From Roseibium sp. TrichSKD4 (GTDB lineage: Bacteria; Pseudomonadota; Alphaproteobacteria; Rhizobiales; Stappiaceae): a DNA stretch of 64,000 nucleotides. Positions within the stretch are counted from its first letter, which is position 1, and each line of letters begins with the position of its first letter. Both the position numbers and the translations under genes were made by a program. Location: NCBI RefSeq assembly GCF_000148725.1, contig NZ_GL476320.1, positions 823,175-887,174 on the forward strand. Reading direction: 5' to 3'. This document shows positions 44,699-54,611 of the stretch, one piece after another. The notes under the pieces were generated by a model that was not told the DNA's origin, did no database searches, and saw only the letters and a list, made by a program, of their open reading frames with translations.

Positions 44699-45550
44699 AT
44701 GAACACGAATTTCGACTATGCAGCCGAGAGTTTGCGGACACTGGACTGGAACCGGTATTTCACTGTCCTTTTTGCAGACAAGGCGCATAGGCCGGGGCTG
44801 TTTGCGCTTTACACGTTCAATGCTGAGATCGCGCGCATTCGGCAATTGGTCAGCGATCCGATGCCGGGTGAAATTCGTTTGCAGTGGTGGCGCGACCTCC
44901 TGAGCGGTGAGGGGCATGGGGACGTGTCGGCAAATCCGAATGCCGCAGCGCTAAAAGCAACTGTTGAGACTTACAAGCTTCCTGTTCCAGCTCTGGAAGC
45001 GATGATCGATGCGCGGGTGTTTGATCTTTATGATGATCCGATGCCGAGCCTCAACGATCTTGAGGGGTATGCGGGGGAAACCACTTCGGCGGTGTTTCAG
45101 CTTGCCAGCCTAATCTTGAACAATGGGGAAGATGCGGGAACAGCAACAGTCGCCGGCCATGCAGGCATTGCCTATGCGCTTACCGGGTTGATGCGGGCAT
45201 TGCCCTATCACGCATCAAGGCGGCAGGTGTTTTTGCCCTCAGACCTTTTAAATCGTCACAATGTTGATATGGAAACAGTTTTTCAGGGCCAGTCTACCCT
45301 GGAGCTGTCCTCAGCTCTTTCCGAGCTGCGCGAACATGCACGCCATCATATGAAGCGCGTTCGCGAAAACTTGCATGATGTTCCTGAAAATGTAGCCGCC
45401 GCCTACTTGCCGCTGGCTCTCGTTGATCCTTACTTGGTGGAGCTGGAAAAATCATCGGATCAGGCTTTGCAGAGTTTGAGTGAACTCTCCAAACTTCGCC
45501 GGCAATGGATTTATTGGCGAAAAGCCCGGAAAGGTCTTTCCGGGCTTTGA
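44699..45550 (+). CDS. squalene/phytoene synthase family protein
   Basis: A 283-residue protein of the squalene/phytoene synthase fold. RYFTVLFADKAHRPGLFALY and QWWRDLLSGEGHGD cover the first conserved region; the DxxxD aspartates of true synthases are not clearly conserved (EIARIRQLV replaces the first). It therefore resembles the NDUFAF6-type branch, which is linked to complex I assembly rather than carotenoid synthesis, and which fits a neighbouring Mth938-like gene (NDUFAF3-type). That functional link is inference. Confidence 0.8.
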   Translation: MNTNFDYAAESLRTLDWNRYFTVLFADKAHRPGLFALYTFNAEIARIRQLVSDPMPGEIRLQWWRDLLSGEGHGDVSANPNAAALKATVETYKLPVPALEAMIDARVFDLYDDPMPSLNDLEGYAGETTSAVFQLASLILNNGEDAGTATVAGHAGIAYALTGLMRALPYHASRRQVFLPSDLLNRHNVDMETVFQGQSTLELSSALSELREHARHHMKRVRENLHDVPENVAAAYLPLALVDPYLVELEKSSDQALQSLSELSKLRRQWIYWRKARKGLSGL

Positions 45551-45560
45551 GGTTATCAGC

Positions 45561-46973
45561 TCATTCGGCAGCTTCTGCCGGAGCGAGATCGGCAAACCAG
45601 GCTGCAAAATCGGCCTTCGCGCGCGTGGTCATGGCCAGTTTCTTGGCGCGAGATTTGTCTTTTCCCTTGATCCGTTTGCCGTTCTCGTCGGTCTTCGGTG
45701 CTTCTACAGGGGGGAACAAGCCGAAGTTAACGTTCATTGGTTGGAATGAGCGCGGCTTACCGCTTTCCTCGTGAACAAGGTGCCCACCGGTGATATGGCT
45801 TAAAAGCGCGCCCATGGCTGTTGTCTGCGGCGGTGTTGTAATGGGCTGACCAAGTCGCTCCATTGCCGCAAAAATACCGGTCATGCACCCAACGCTGGCT
45901 GATTCCACGTAACCCTCACAGCCTGTGATCTGCCCGGCAAACCGCAGCCGCGGTTCGGCCTTCAGTTTCAGCGTTTCATCCAAGACTTTCGGTGAGTTTA
46001 AAAAGGTGTTGCGGTGTAGGCCGCCAAGACGAGCGAATTGCGCATCTTCAAGGCCCGGAATCATCCGGAAAATATCTGCCTGAGCGCCGTAACGAAGTTT
46101 TGTCTGAAAACCGACCATGTTGTACAGCGTGCCGAGCGCATTATCTTGCCGAAGCTGCACCACAGCATAGGGCTTCACATCCGGATTGTGCGCATTTGTG
46201 AGTCCCATCGGTTTCATGGGGCCATGGCGCAACGTTTCCCGGCCACGAGCGGCCATTACCTCGATTGGGAGACAGCCATCAAAATAGGGCGTGTTTTCTT
46301 CCCATTCCTTGAAGTCGGTCGTATCTCCGCTGATCAGAGCGTCAATGAAGGCCTCATACTGGTCCTTGTCCATCGGGCAGTTGAGATAGTCCTTGCCGGT
46401 CCCGCCTGGGCCGACCTTGTCGTAACGCGATTGAAACCAGGCTTTTTCCAGATTGACGCTCTCGAAATGAACGATTGGAGCAATCGCATCAAAGAAAGCT
46501 AGGGCGTCTTCACCGCTCTTCGCCAAGACAGCTTCCGACAAAGCCGGAGATGTAAGTGGTCCGGTGGCAATGATAACGCTGTCCCAGTCTTCTGGTGGAA
46601 GCCCTGCGATTTCCTCGCGTTCAATTGTGATCAGGGGATGGTCTTGGAGCGCTTTTGAAACCGCGTCTGAAAATCCGTCACGGTCCACGGCGAGAGCGCT
46701 CCCGGCAGGTACCTGATTTGCATCGGCGCTGGCCATAATCAGAGAACCTGTTTTCCGGAGCTCATTGTGGATCAGACCGACCGCGTTTTGTTCTGAATCA
46801 TCAGAGCGGAATGAGTTGGAGCAAACCAGTTCTGCCAATCCTTCGGTCTTATGGGCATCAGTTTTGCGAACTGGCCGCATTTCGTGAAGAACAACCGGGA
46901 TGCCGCGTTTTGCGATCTGCCAGGCCGCTTCCGATCCAGCCAAACCACCGCCAACCACATGGATGGGTTTCAT
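45561..46973 (-). CDS. trmFO: folate/FAD-dependent tRNA (uracil-54) methyltransferase TrmFO
   Basis: A 470-residue flavoprotein that makes 5-methyluridine at position 54 of tRNA using methylene-tetrahydrofolate. [20 protein letters not shown] is the FAD-binding start, [11 protein letters not shown] holds the conserved Cys, and [14 protein letters not shown] and [12 protein letters not shown] are family motifs. ATG 46973 with AAGGA eight bases upstream is chosen over the frame's first codon at 47003. Confidence 0.94.
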   Translation of the reverse strand: MKPIHVVGGGLAGSEAAWQIAKRGIPVVLHEMRPVRKTDAHKTEGLAELVCSNSFRSDDSEQNAVGLIHNELRKTGSLIMASADANQVPAGSALAVDRDGFSDAVSKALQDHPLITIEREEIAGLPPEDWDSVIIATGPLTSPALSEAVLAKSGEDALAFFDAIAPIVHFESVNLEKAWFQSRYDKVGPGGTGKDYLNCPMDKDQYEAFIDALISGDTTDFKEWEENTPYFDGCLPIEVMAARGRETLRHGPMKPMGLTNAHNPDVKPYAVVQLRQDNALGTLYNMVGFQTKLRYGAQADIFRMIPGLEDAQFARLGGLHRNTFLNSPKVLDETLKLKAEPRLRFAGQITGCEGYVESASVGCMTGIFAAMERLGQPITTPPQTTAMGALLSHITGGHLVHEESGKPRSFQPMNVNFGLFPPVEAPKTDENGKRIKGKDKSRAKKLAMTTRAKADFAAWFADLAPAEAAE

Positions 46974-47123
46974 TCTTTTGATCCTTGATGTGTTTTTGGG
47001 CAAAGCCCATCCAGCTAACGCTGATAATTGCCCTCCTGATATCAGCTAGATGCGGTGGGCAGCAATGGGTATGAAGCCAGCGGGGCGGGAGAAACTGCTG
47101 CTGATTTTTATCAGCGCATAAAG

Positions 47124-47160
47124 AAAAACACCCACCGGGGGAGGACCGGTGAGTGTTTTT
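47124..47160 (-). ncRNA. CcsR-like hairpin and terminator after the first DUF1127 gene
   Basis: A 15-base stem closes a seven-base loop that reads UCCUCCC on the minus strand, followed by TTTTTCTT. On the minus strand the one imperfect position is a G-U pair, while on the plus strand it would be a C-A mismatch, so the minus-strand RNA is the functional one. It resembles the terminal hairpin of CcsR ('cuckoo') small RNAs, with a shorter anti-Shine-Dalgarno motif than the array at 47696-47819. Confidence 0.6.
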
Positions 47161-47266
47161 GGTCTGCATCTGGCCATGGTGCAGGCGAATTCAATTCGTC
47201 TTCATGGCCGCGGCAGAGGAGAGTGGGCTGCTGGCAGGTGCCGCGCTCATCACCCTCAAGCGCACA

Positions 47267-47416
47267 TTACTTCATCGCGCCGCGTGCAACGGTGGAGATG
47301 TCTGCACGGCTGATGCCGAGGTCGTCCAGCTCACGATTGCTGAGGCGGGACAGCTCGTCATAAGTTGAGCGGTAACGTTTCCAGTTTTGGTAAGAGCGTA
47401 CAACAGAGTCCAACAT
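47267..47416 (-). CDS. DUF1127 small protein (first copy)
   Basis: A 49-residue basic protein of the DUF1127 family. It starts MLDSVVRSYQNWKRYR and has the family pattern ELSRLSNRELDDLGISRADI. Such proteins are abundant in alphaproteobacteria; in Rhodobacter one (CcaF1) binds RNA and influences maturation of the CcsR small RNAs transcribed with it. A CCUCC-loop hairpin lies 107 bases downstream. The second copy at 47838-47987 has the same length. Confidence 0.88.
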   Translation of the reverse strand: MLDSVVRSYQNWKRYRSTYDELSRLSNRELDDLGISRADISTVARGAMK

Positions 47417-47695
47417 GGTTAAGGCCTTTCTATCTTATGGCCATGGCACCGCGTGTCGGCGTCTGGCCCGTTCCTTTCGAATGATCATAAGATAAGACTG
47501 TTTAAAACGATTAGGTAGTAGGCCTTCTGCAAGTCAGCTCTGCCAAAAATGCAAGTCACCAAATAGTTAATATGGCCTCAGAACCTTGTGCTTCGTCAAA
47601 GTTACAACGTGTTTGTTTGCATGTTGCACGAAGTTACACGGCAAGTTGAATTTTCTGGGTGTTTTTATTTGGATTGCAAATTTCTGGTCCAGAAA

Positions 47696-47737
47696 AACGT
47701 CACCCGCCGGTGGGAGGAGGTACCGGCGGGTGACGTT
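47696..47737 (-). ncRNA. CcsR-like hairpin 3 with CCUCCUCCC loop, also the terminator
   Basis: A perfect 16-base stem around a ten-base loop. On the minus strand the loop reads ACCUCCUCCC and the stem is followed by TTTTTCT, a strong Rho-independent terminator. The loop contains exactly the CCUCCUCCC motif that defines the CcsR small RNAs of Rhodobacter and the wider 'cuckoo' family. It is the last of three tandem hairpins after the second DUF1127 gene. Confidence 0.78.
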
Positions 47738-47742
47738 ATTCA

Positions 47743-47774
47743 GAGGCAAGATTGGGAGGAGGAGTTCTTGCCTC
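47743..47774 (-). ncRNA. CcsR-like hairpin 2 with CCUCCUCCC loop
   Basis: A nine-base perfect stem (GAGGCAAGA and its complement) with a 14-base loop that reads ACUCCUCCUCCCAA on the minus strand. It lies five bases from the terminator hairpin, so together they match the two-hairpin layout known for one CcsR unit. Confidence 0.72.
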
Positions 47775-47777
47775 AAA

Positions 47778-47819
47778 CGTGTTCTTCGGCTTGGGAGGAG
47801 GAGGTAGCCTCGGAACACG
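47778..47819 (-). ncRNA. CcsR-like hairpin 1 with CCUCCUCCUCCC loop
   Basis: An outer seven-base stem (CGTGTTC/GAACACG) and an inner four-base stem (GGCT/AGCC) separated by a small internal loop. The apical loop on the minus strand contains CCUCCUCCUCCC. It begins 19 bases after the stop of the second DUF1127 gene. The stem is less regular than in the other two. Confidence 0.68.
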
Positions 47820-47837
47820 ATCCTCATATAGTGACGC

Positions 47838-47987
47838 TTAATCGCTTTTGCGACGGGCCACGAAATCTATTTCGCTGCGAGTAATTCCCAGATCGCTCAG
47901 TTCCCGAGGTGACAGGCTGGACAGCTCATCAACTGCTCTGCGAACTTTCTTCCAGTTGTTGTATCTGCGGATAACAGATCCAAACAT
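47838..47987 (-). CDS. DUF1127 small protein (second copy), host gene of the hairpin array
   Basis: A 49-residue DUF1127 protein: MFGSVIRRYNNWKKVRRAVD, then ELSSLSPRELSDLGITRSEI and a basic end. It aligns along its full length with the first copy at 47267. ATG 47987 with GAGAG upstream is the natural start. Its direct downstream neighbour is the triple CCUCCUCCC hairpin array, the same gene order as ccaF1-ccsR in Rhodobacter sphaeroides, where the transcript is induced by stress sigma factors RpoHI/RpoHII. Here the promoter class could not be fixed. Confidence 0.9.
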   Translation of the reverse strand: MFGSVIRRYNNWKKVRRAVDELSSLSPRELSDLGITRSEIDFVARRKSD

Positions 47988-48201
47988 TTTACTCTCTTGA
48001 CAGACGGCCAATCTTGCGTGTGGCCCGTTCGTCTTTGCGATGACCAATATCTAGTTCGCGAATTCAAACCTTTGAAGCCCTGCGGGCGCATGTCTGTCAT
48101 GCATTTTGTGCAATGCATCAAATAAATTTTGGAAAACCGCGAAAAAGACGGTATATACTCGTTAAAAATGAAAGTTTTAAGCCCTTTTGTGCACTGCGGC
48201 G

Positions 48202-51135
48202 TCATTCTGCCGCAGTGACCTTTGCTTGTGGACGGCGTTCCAAAAGTTCTTTCAGGAACTGTCCAGTATAGCTTTCCGGGACGGTTGCAACGTCTTCCGG
48301 ACGTCCGGTGGCCACGATTGTACCACCTCCGTCTCCACCCTCTGGGCCAAGATCAACAATCCAGTCGGCCGTCTTGATGACCTCAAGATTGTGCTCAATC
48401 ACCAACACAGAGTTGCCTTGGTCCACCAGTTCATGCAGCACTTCCAGAAGTTTTTCGACATCGTGAAAATGCAGGCCGGTGGTTGGTTCGTCCAGAATAT
48501 AAAGCGTACGACCTGTCGAGCGGCGCGAGAGTTCCTTCGCCAGTTTGACCCTCTGCGCCTCACCACCAGATAGCGTCGTCGCCTGTTGGCCAACCTTGAT
48601 GTAGCCAAGACCAACACGGGCGAGTGTCTCCATCTTGTCGCGAACAGCGGGCACAGCTGAAAAGAAGTTGGCGGCTTCTTCAACCGTCATGTCGAGGACA
48701 TCGGCGATCGATTTACCCTTGAACTGGACTTCCAGTGTTTCGCGATTGTAGCGTTTTCCGTTACAAACATCGCAGGTCACATACACATCCGGCAGGAAGT
48801 GCATTTCAATCTTGATGACGCCGTCCCCCTGGCAGGCTTCGCAGCGGCCGCCTTTCACATTGAAGGAAAAGCGACCCGGCGCGTATCCACGGGCTTTCGC
48901 CTCCGGCATTCCAGCGAACCATTCACGGATTGGCGTAAAAGCACCGGTGTAGGTGGCCGGGTTGGAGCGTGGTGTTCGTCCAATTGGGGATTGGTCGATA
49001 TCAATTACCTTGTCCAAAAGTTCCAGCCCGTCAATGCGATCGTGCGGGGCAGGGTTGTCGCGCGCTCCATTCAGCCTGCGCGCCGCGGCCTTGAATAGGG
49101 TGTCGATCAGGAACGTTGATTTTCCGCCGCCTGATACACCGGTGACGCAGGTAAAGGTTCCCAAAGGGATATCTACCGAAACGTCTTTCAGGTTATTGCC
49201 TCTGGCACCTACCACCGAAAGCTTGCGGGCTTTCTTTGGCTTTCTGCGTTCCTCAGGCTGGGGGATCAATTGCGCACCTGACAGATACTGCCCGGTTAGA
49301 GACTTCGGATTTGCCATCACATCTTGCGGTGAGCCCTGCGCAACAATTTGCCCACCGTGAATGCCTGCACCGGGCCCTACATCCACCACATAGTCCGCCG
49401 TCAGAACGGCGTCTTCATCATGCTCCACGACAATCACGGTGTTGCCCAGATCGCGAAGGTGTTTGAGCGTTTCAAGAAGGCGCGCATTGTCGCGTTGATG
49501 AAGACCGATGGAAGGTTCGTCCAAGACATACAAAACGCCGGTTAAGCCAGATCCGATTTGGGAGGCGAGCCGGATCCGCTGACTTTCACCGCCGGACAAA
49601 GTGCCAGATCCGCGGGACAGCGTTAGATACTCAAGGCCAACATCGTTCAGGAATTTCAGCCGTTCTCGGATTTCCTTCAGGATGCGCCCTGCAATTTCCT
49701 GCTGCTTGTCCGTCAGCTTATCCGGCAATGTGTCGAACCACGCATTCGCGTCGCGAATGCTCAGCTGTGACGCATGGCCGATGTGCCGATCCGCGATCTT
49801 GACGGCAAGCGCTTCCGGCTTCAGGCGATAGCCTTGGCAAGCGGGGCAGGCGTGGTCTGACTGGAAGCGTGACAGTTCTTCGCGAACCCAGGTGGATTCT
49901 GTTTCGCGCCACCGGCGTTCAATGTTGCCAATGACGCCCTCAAACGTCTTTTCTGTGCGATAGCTGCGCACGCCATCGTCATAAACGAATTCGATTTTTT
50001 GCTTGCCAGTGCCATGCAAGACAGTTTTCTGAAACTCGGTTGGCAGTTCCTTCCATGGGGTCGCCATGGAGATATCATAATGACGGGTAAGGGCCTCGAG
50101 AGTTTGCGTGTAATACGGCGAAGTAGAGCCAGTTTTCGCCCAAGGCAGCACAGCACCTTCGCGCAAGGATAGCGTTTGATCTGGCACGACAAGGTCGTCT
50201 TCAAAGGCGAGGGTCGTGCCAAGTCCATCGCAGGTCGGGCAGGCGCCGAACGGGTTGTTGAATGAAAACAGACGTGGTTCGATTTCCGAAATTGTAAACC
50301 CGGATACTGGGCAGGCGAATTTTTCAGAGAAAATCAGCCGTTCAGGAGCGCCTTTTTCATCCTTTTTGTCCGCGAATTCGGCAACGGCGATGCCGTCTGC
50401 TAGTTTCAATGCCGTTTCCATGGAGTCAGCCAGTCGCCCTGCGATATCCTCGCGCACGACAATCCGGTCCACGACAACATCAATATCGTGCTTGAATTTC
50501 TTGTCGAGTGCAGGGGCGTCGGCAATTTCATGGAATTCGCCGTCAATCTTGACCCGCTGAAAACCCTTCTTCATGAGTTCGGCGAGTTCTTTTTTGTATT
50601 CGCCTTTACGGCCCCGCACGATCGGCGCCAGCAAGTACAGGCGGGATCCTTCTTCAAGCTCCAAAACGCGGTCAACCATCTGACTGACGGTTTGACTTTC
50701 AATAGGAAGGCCGGTTGCAGGAGAATAAGGAATACCTACTCTGGCGAACAACAGGCGCATGTAGTCGTAGATTTCAGTGACCGTACCGACTGTTGAGCGT
50801 GGGTTGCGCGACGTCGTTTTTTGCTCGATGGAAATTGCCGGGGAAAGGCCGTCGATCTGATCGACATCCGGCTTTTGCATCATTTCCAGAAATTGGCGAG
50901 CGTAGGCAGACAGGCTTTCTACATACCGGCGCTGACCTTCAGCATAGATAGTATCGAACGCCAGCGAAGATTTTCCCGATCCGGACAGCCCGGTCATCAC
51001 GATCAACTTGTCTCGCGGAAGATCCAGATCAACGCCTTTGAGGTTGTGCTCCCGTGCACCGCGAACGGAAATGACACGTGTCGGATCGGCTTCCAGAAGG
51101 ACCTTCGAAGCTCTGTCTGACTTTTTGGGTGCCAT
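48202..51135 (-). CDS. uvrA: excinuclease ABC subunit A
   Basis: A 977-residue nucleotide-excision-repair protein with two ABC modules. The first Walker A is [20 protein letters not shown], the second is [16 protein letters not shown]; zinc-finger cysteines are in [10 protein letters not shown] and in [11 protein letters not shown] with [10 protein letters not shown]. Both signature motifs ([16 protein letters not shown] and [17 protein letters not shown]) are intact. Full family length. It is divergent from ssb, with a LexA box between them. Confidence 0.97.
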   Translation of the reverse strand: MAPKKSDRASKVLLEADPTRVISVRGAREHNLKGVDLDLPRDKLIVMTGLSGSGKSSLAFDTIYAEGQRRYVESLSAYARQFLEMMQKPDVDQIDGLSPAISIEQKTTSRNPRSTVGTVTEIYDYMRLLFARVGIPYSPATGLPIESQTVSQMVDRVLELEEGSRLYLLAPIVRGRKGEYKKELAELMKKGFQRVKIDGEFHEIADAPALDKKFKHDIDVVVDRIVVREDIAGRLADSMETALKLADGIAVAEFADKKDEKGAPERLIFSEKFACPVSGFTISEIEPRLFSFNNPFGACPTCDGLGTTLAFEDDLVVPDQTLSLREGAVLPWAKTGSTSPYYTQTLEALTRHYDISMATPWKELPTEFQKTVLHGTGKQKIEFVYDDGVRSYRTEKTFEGVIGNIERRWRETESTWVREELSRFQSDHACPACQGYRLKPEALAVKIADRHIGHASQLSIRDANAWFDTLPDKLTDKQQEIAGRILKEIRERLKFLNDVGLEYLTLSRGSGTLSGGESQRIRLASQIGSGLTGVLYVLDEPSIGLHQRDNARLLETLKHLRDLGNTVIVVEHDEDAVLTADYVVDVGPGAGIHGGQIVAQGSPQDVMANPKSLTGQYLSGAQLIPQPEERRKPKKARKLSVVGARGNNLKDVSVDIPLGTFTCVTGVSGGGKSTFLIDTLFKAAARRLNGARDNPAPHDRIDGLELLDKVIDIDQSPIGRTPRSNPATYTGAFTPIREWFAGMPEAKARGYAPGRFSFNVKGGRCEACQGDGVIKIEMHFLPDVYVTCDVCNGKRYNRETLEVQFKGKSIADVLDMTVEEAANFFSAVPAVRDKMETLARVGLGYIKVGQQATTLSGGEAQRVKLAKELSRRSTGRTLYILDEPTTGLHFHDVEKLLEVLHELVDQGNSVLVIEHNLEVIKTADWIVDLGPEGGDGGGTIVATGRPEDVATVPESYTGQFLKELLERRPQAKVTAAE

Positions 51136-51591
51136 GGGGTAGGTTCTCCGCCCAGTTTACAGTGGTGCCGAAAGGCAGCGTTGGCGCTCCGCATAACAGG
51201 AGCACAGCACGTCGATATAGCATTCGGGACCGGTTGTTCCAGTCGGCAAAGCGACTCAATTTTAATCGGATTTTCTGGATCGTATCTAAAACTAAGGAAC
51301 ATAACAAGAACGACGTTGCCTGTGCAGGCGAAAATCATTGCCTATCGTTCGTAAATGTGTAGATTACAGTACAAAGCATGAACATGAAGTCTGGTTGCAG
51401 GCCGAAATCTGTGCCGCGCTGTTGCGTCCGATTGTGGAAAAGAAGGAGGAGCGACGGAAAAGGATCGGCGTTGTTCGACGAAGGCGTTAGGTTCGGCATC
51501 TGAAGTGCAGCCCTATGGCAGAGGCTGGAAAAATCACGGCATGGCAGTTTGGTCACTTTGACCAGCCATGTTGGACGAACAGGAGCGCAGG
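51136..51591. other. divergent promoter region of uvrA and ssb
   Basis: A 456-bp stretch without convincing genes; short frames on both strands have no family resemblance. Apart from the LexA-type box at 51297-51311 I see no clear structure. It must contain the promoters of both repair/replication genes. Confidence 0.6.
51297..51311. promoter_or_regulatory. LexA (SOS) box, alphaproteobacterial type
   Basis: GAAC-N7-GAAC, which on the other strand reads GTTC-N7-GTTC, the direct-repeat LexA site of alphaproteobacteria. It lies about 160 bp before uvrA and 280 bp before ssb. SOS control of uvrA (and often ssb) by this motif is established in several alphaproteobacteria. Confidence 0.75.
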
Positions 51592-52155
51592 ATGGCGGGC
51601 AGCGTCAACAAAGTAATTCTCGTTGGAAATTTGGGGGCTGACCCGGAAATTCGTCGTACGCAGGACGGGCGCCCGATCGCCAACCTCAGTGTGGCAACCT
51701 CTGAGAGTTGGCGGGATCGGAACTCCGGCGAACGCCGTGAGCGTACAGAGTGGCACCGAGTGGTGATTTTCTCCGAAGGTCTGTGCAAGGTGGCAGAGCA
51801 GTTTCTACGCAAGGGTTCCAAGGTTTATCTGGAAGGACAGCTGCAGACACGCAAGTGGCAGGATCAGAACGGTCAGGACCGGTATTCCACCGAAGTTGTT
51901 TTGCAGGGCTTTAACTCGAATCTGACCATGCTCGATGGCCGCGGCGAAGGTGGCGGTGGTGGCAATCTGCCAGACTATAGCGGCGGTGGGTTTGGCGGAG
52001 GTTCTCAAGGCGGCGGCAGCTTTGGCGGCGGTGGTGGCCAGGGTGGCAGTTTCAGCGGGGGCTCCTCCGGTGGTGGATATGGCGGCGGAGGCGGCGGCTT
52101 TGGTGGTGGCGGCCAAGGCGGCGGTGGACCGATGGACGACGAAATTCCGTTCTAA
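51592..52155 (+). CDS. ssb: single-stranded DNA-binding protein
   Basis: A 187-residue SSB. Residues 1-112 form the OB fold ([52 protein letters not shown]). The next 65 residues are an unusually pure Gly/Ser linker, and the protein ends in the universal acidic tip DDEIPF that recruits partner proteins. ATG 51592 with an upstream GGAGCGCAGG is the right start. Confidence 0.96.
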   Translation: MAGSVNKVILVGNLGADPEIRRTQDGRPIANLSVATSESWRDRNSGERRERTEWHRVVIFSEGLCKVAEQFLRKGSKVYLEGQLQTRKWQDQNGQDRYSTEVVLQGFNSNLTMLDGRGEGGGGGNLPDYSGGGFGGGSQGGGSFGGGGGQGGSFSGGSSGGGYGGGGGGFGGGGQGGGGPMDDEIPF

Positions 52156-52189
52156 GCGGTCCCGAACATGCATTCATGCAAGCAGAGAG

Positions 52190-52216
52190 AGGTCGGTATT
52201 CCCGGCCTTTTTCTTT
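52190..52216 (+). terminator. ssb terminator
   Basis: AGGTCGG-TATT-CCCGGCCT hairpin (one G-T pair) followed by TTTTCTTTG, 35 bases after the ssb stop. The next 250 bp up to the transpeptidase gene contain no gene that I can support. Confidence 0.75.
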
Positions 52217-52465
52217 GTTTATTTTGTCTCGACACTGCTGATTGGCCTTGCAACCTTGCCTTACGGAAGGCAATTTCACCACCGATGATCACAGATCAGT
52301 GATTTGGATGCTAAGGACGCGGGAAATCTCTTAACCTCTTGTCGGGCGCTGATATAGTATTGTCTGAATCACGAATGCAGTTCGCTTTCATGGGCAGGGA
52401 ATGAAGGTGGGCAAATGTTGATACCAAACGTGGTGTTTTGGAAATGCGAGCCGGTTAGCCAATAA

Positions 52466-54529
52466 ATGATCCGACCCATTGAAATGCCGCGCGAACGAAC
52501 CTCAAAGAGCCTTAATCACATGAATGTTTCCAGCCTCCGGTCCGAGAACAAGCTCGCTAAATCCGGTGAAGCAAAATCCAACGTGAAATCCCCGCTTGCC
52601 GTATTGTTGATGGCAACCATGTTGTCGGGTGGTTTTGTCGGCCTGTCTGCGAGTGATGCTTCTGCGCAGAACTTCCTGCAACGCCTGTTCACGCCGAAGG
52701 AAAAGCGGCTGGAAGAACTCAAGGCGCGCGAGGCGCAAGCAAAGCGCAAGACGGCCGTCAAATACAAAGTTTCAGCGCCCAAGATTTTCACCTACAAGCC
52801 CGATGCTTGGAAAACAGTCTCCCTTGCATCTCTCGCCAAGGTGACCACGGCAGCTGTCCAATCCAGCGAAGCCACCGAAGTGACGTCCGATCTTGAAGGC
52901 CAGATTAGAGAGGCAGAAAAACCGCTTCCGGTCCTGACGGCTTTTGACAAGGCGCGGCCCGCGCTCAAAGAGCTGCGTTTCAAGGCTTTGCCGGAGGTTG
53001 GCGAGGCGTTGGAAGCTTATTACCGCGAACATCCGGATTTCCTTTGGTCGACAGACGGAGAGATCAACCCAAAGGCTTTGGCTGCGTTGGAAGCTCTTGA
53101 GGACGCAGACAGGTTCGGCCTTGACCCGGAAGATTATTCAGTTGGTTTGCTGAAGCCCGTCTCGTTGATCCCGATATCCGGTTCTGATGCAGATGAAGCG
53201 CCCGTCGATCCGCGTGCTGCTGCGGCGATGGCCTTTGAGATGGAACTGTCTGCTGCTGTTCTGACTTATATACTCGATGCAGAACGTGGCCGTATCGATC
53301 CGAACCGGCTGTCAGAATATCATGACTTGCCGCGCGCCGAGGTCGATCTTGTAGCGTCTCTTCGGGATGTGCAGGCATCGACTGATGTGAAGGTCGCCAT
53401 GAAGGCTCACCAGCCGCAGGATGATGTTTTTTCTGAGCTTCAGTCAGAGTTGGCAAAGCTGCGTGCGGAGGATGAGGAAGAAGATGCGATTGTCATTGCT
53501 CCAGGCACCTTCCTGAAGGTCGGGCGGTCCAGCCCGGAAGTGAAGAACATTGTCGCTGCCATTCGAAAGAACGGCTCTGATGCGCTTCGCGAAAAGCATA
53601 TGAAACTGCTTGTCTCCTACACTGGTGAAAACCTTTATTCTCAAGAAATCGCCAATCTGGTGAAAGGCTTCCAAAAGGAAAACAAGCTCGCAGCCGACGG
53701 AATTGTTGGAAAGAACACTATCCGGGCGATGGTTGGCGAGACCAACGCGGCCAAGATTGCCAAGATTGAACTGGCGATGGAGCGTCGGCGCTGGTTGCCG
53801 GATGAGCTTGGGGAACGGCGGGTTTTCATCAATCAGCCAGCCTTCACGGCGACCTTCTATGAAGGGAGCAGCTTGCCACTTTCCATGCGGGTGGTCGTTG
53901 GCAAGAAGTCCAACCAGACCAACTTCTTCTACGACAATGTCGAGATCGTTGAGTACAACCCCTACTGGGGAGTGCCGTACTCCATTATCGTCAATGAAAT
54001 GATCCCGAAATTGGCGGCTAATCCCTATTATCTGGATCAGGCTGGGTATGAGGTGACAACTCCGTCAGGCCGAAAAGTCTCGTCCGCCAATGTGAACTGG
54101 TATGCGGTTGCATCCCGGCAGCAAAGTATCAATGTCCGGCAGTATCCGGGAGCCAAAAACGCACTTGGTGTGGTGAAAATCCTGTTCCCCAACAAACACC
54201 ATATTTACATGCATGACACGCCTGCCAAGAGCCTGTTCAACAAGGACACACGTGCCTATAGCCATGGATGCGTGCGCTTACATGACCCGAAGGCGATGGC
54301 TGCTGCCGTGCTTGGCAAATCGAAAGATTATGTGTCTCAGCAAATCGCCAAGGGGAAAAACCGGCAAGAGCGTGTGGAAGGCGATCTTCCTGTTTATGTG
54401 TCGTATTTCACCGCTTGGCCGAATGATGCCGGTCAGGTCGAATATTTCGCGGATGTCTATGATCGTGATCGACACCTTTTGAAGGCACTTAAGAAAACAG
54501 ACGACAGCCGCGCCAGCGCGCGCAGTTAG
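52466..54529 (+). CDS. L,D-transpeptidase, YcbB/LdtD-like
   Basis: A 687-residue periplasmic enzyme that makes 3-3 peptidoglycan cross-links. A signal peptide with a long N-region (VLLMATMLSGGFVGLSASDASA) ends near residue 68. After a scaffold region comes a peptidoglycan-binding domain at about 378-425 (ANLVKGFQKENKLAADGIVG) and the YkuD catalytic domain at about 450-615, whose active site is HIYMHDTP ... YSHGCVRLHDP with the nucleophilic Cys near residue 600. The start could also be ATG 52520 (MNVSSLRSEN), which gives a more usual leader length; no ribosome site decides it. Confidence 0.9.
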   Translation: MIRPIEMPRERTSKSLNHMNVSSLRSENKLAKSGEAKSNVKSPLAVLLMATMLSGGFVGLSASDASAQNFLQRLFTPKEKRLEELKAREAQAKRKTAVKYKVSAPKIFTYKPDAWKTVSLASLAKVTTAAVQSSEATEVTSDLEGQIREAEKPLPVLTAFDKARPALKELRFKALPEVGEALEAYYREHPDFLWSTDGEINPKALAALEALEDADRFGLDPEDYSVGLLKPVSLIPISGSDADEAPVDPRAAAAMAFEMELSAAVLTYILDAERGRIDPNRLSEYHDLPRAEVDLVASLRDVQASTDVKVAMKAHQPQDDVFSELQSELAKLRAEDEEEDAIVIAPGTFLKVGRSSPEVKNIVAAIRKNGSDALREKHMKLLVSYTGENLYSQEIANLVKGFQKENKLAADGIVGKNTIRAMVGETNAAKIAKIELAMERRRWLPDELGERRVFINQPAFTATFYEGSSLPLSMRVVVGKKSNQTNFFYDNVEIVEYNPYWGVPYSIIVNEMIPKLAANPYYLDQAGYEVTTPSGRKVSSANVNWYAVASRQQSINVRQYPGAKNALGVVKILFPNKHHIYMHDTPAKSLFNKDTRAYSHGCVRLHDPKAMAAAVLGKSKDYVSQQIAKGKNRQERVEGDLPVYVSYFTAWPNDAGQVEYFADVYDRDRHLLKALKKTDDSRASARS

Positions 54530-54576
54530 GGTCTGGGCCGTAAGTTCAGCTCAAATAGGGATTGCCGTATAGAAAG

Positions 54577-54611
54577 AAGGCGCTGCGAGGAATGTCGCAG
54601 CGCCTTTTTTG
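54577..54611. terminator. terminator between the transpeptidase and znuA genes
   Basis: A perfect 12-base stem AAGGCGCTGCGA with its complement and a six-base loop, followed by TTTTT on the plus strand. It lies between convergent genes. Confidence 0.9.

Noticed and set aside
51935-52150. Gly-coding tract in ssb as a separate repeat element
   Set aside because: It is the disordered Gly/Ser linker of SSB and remains in frame up to the DDEIPF tip.
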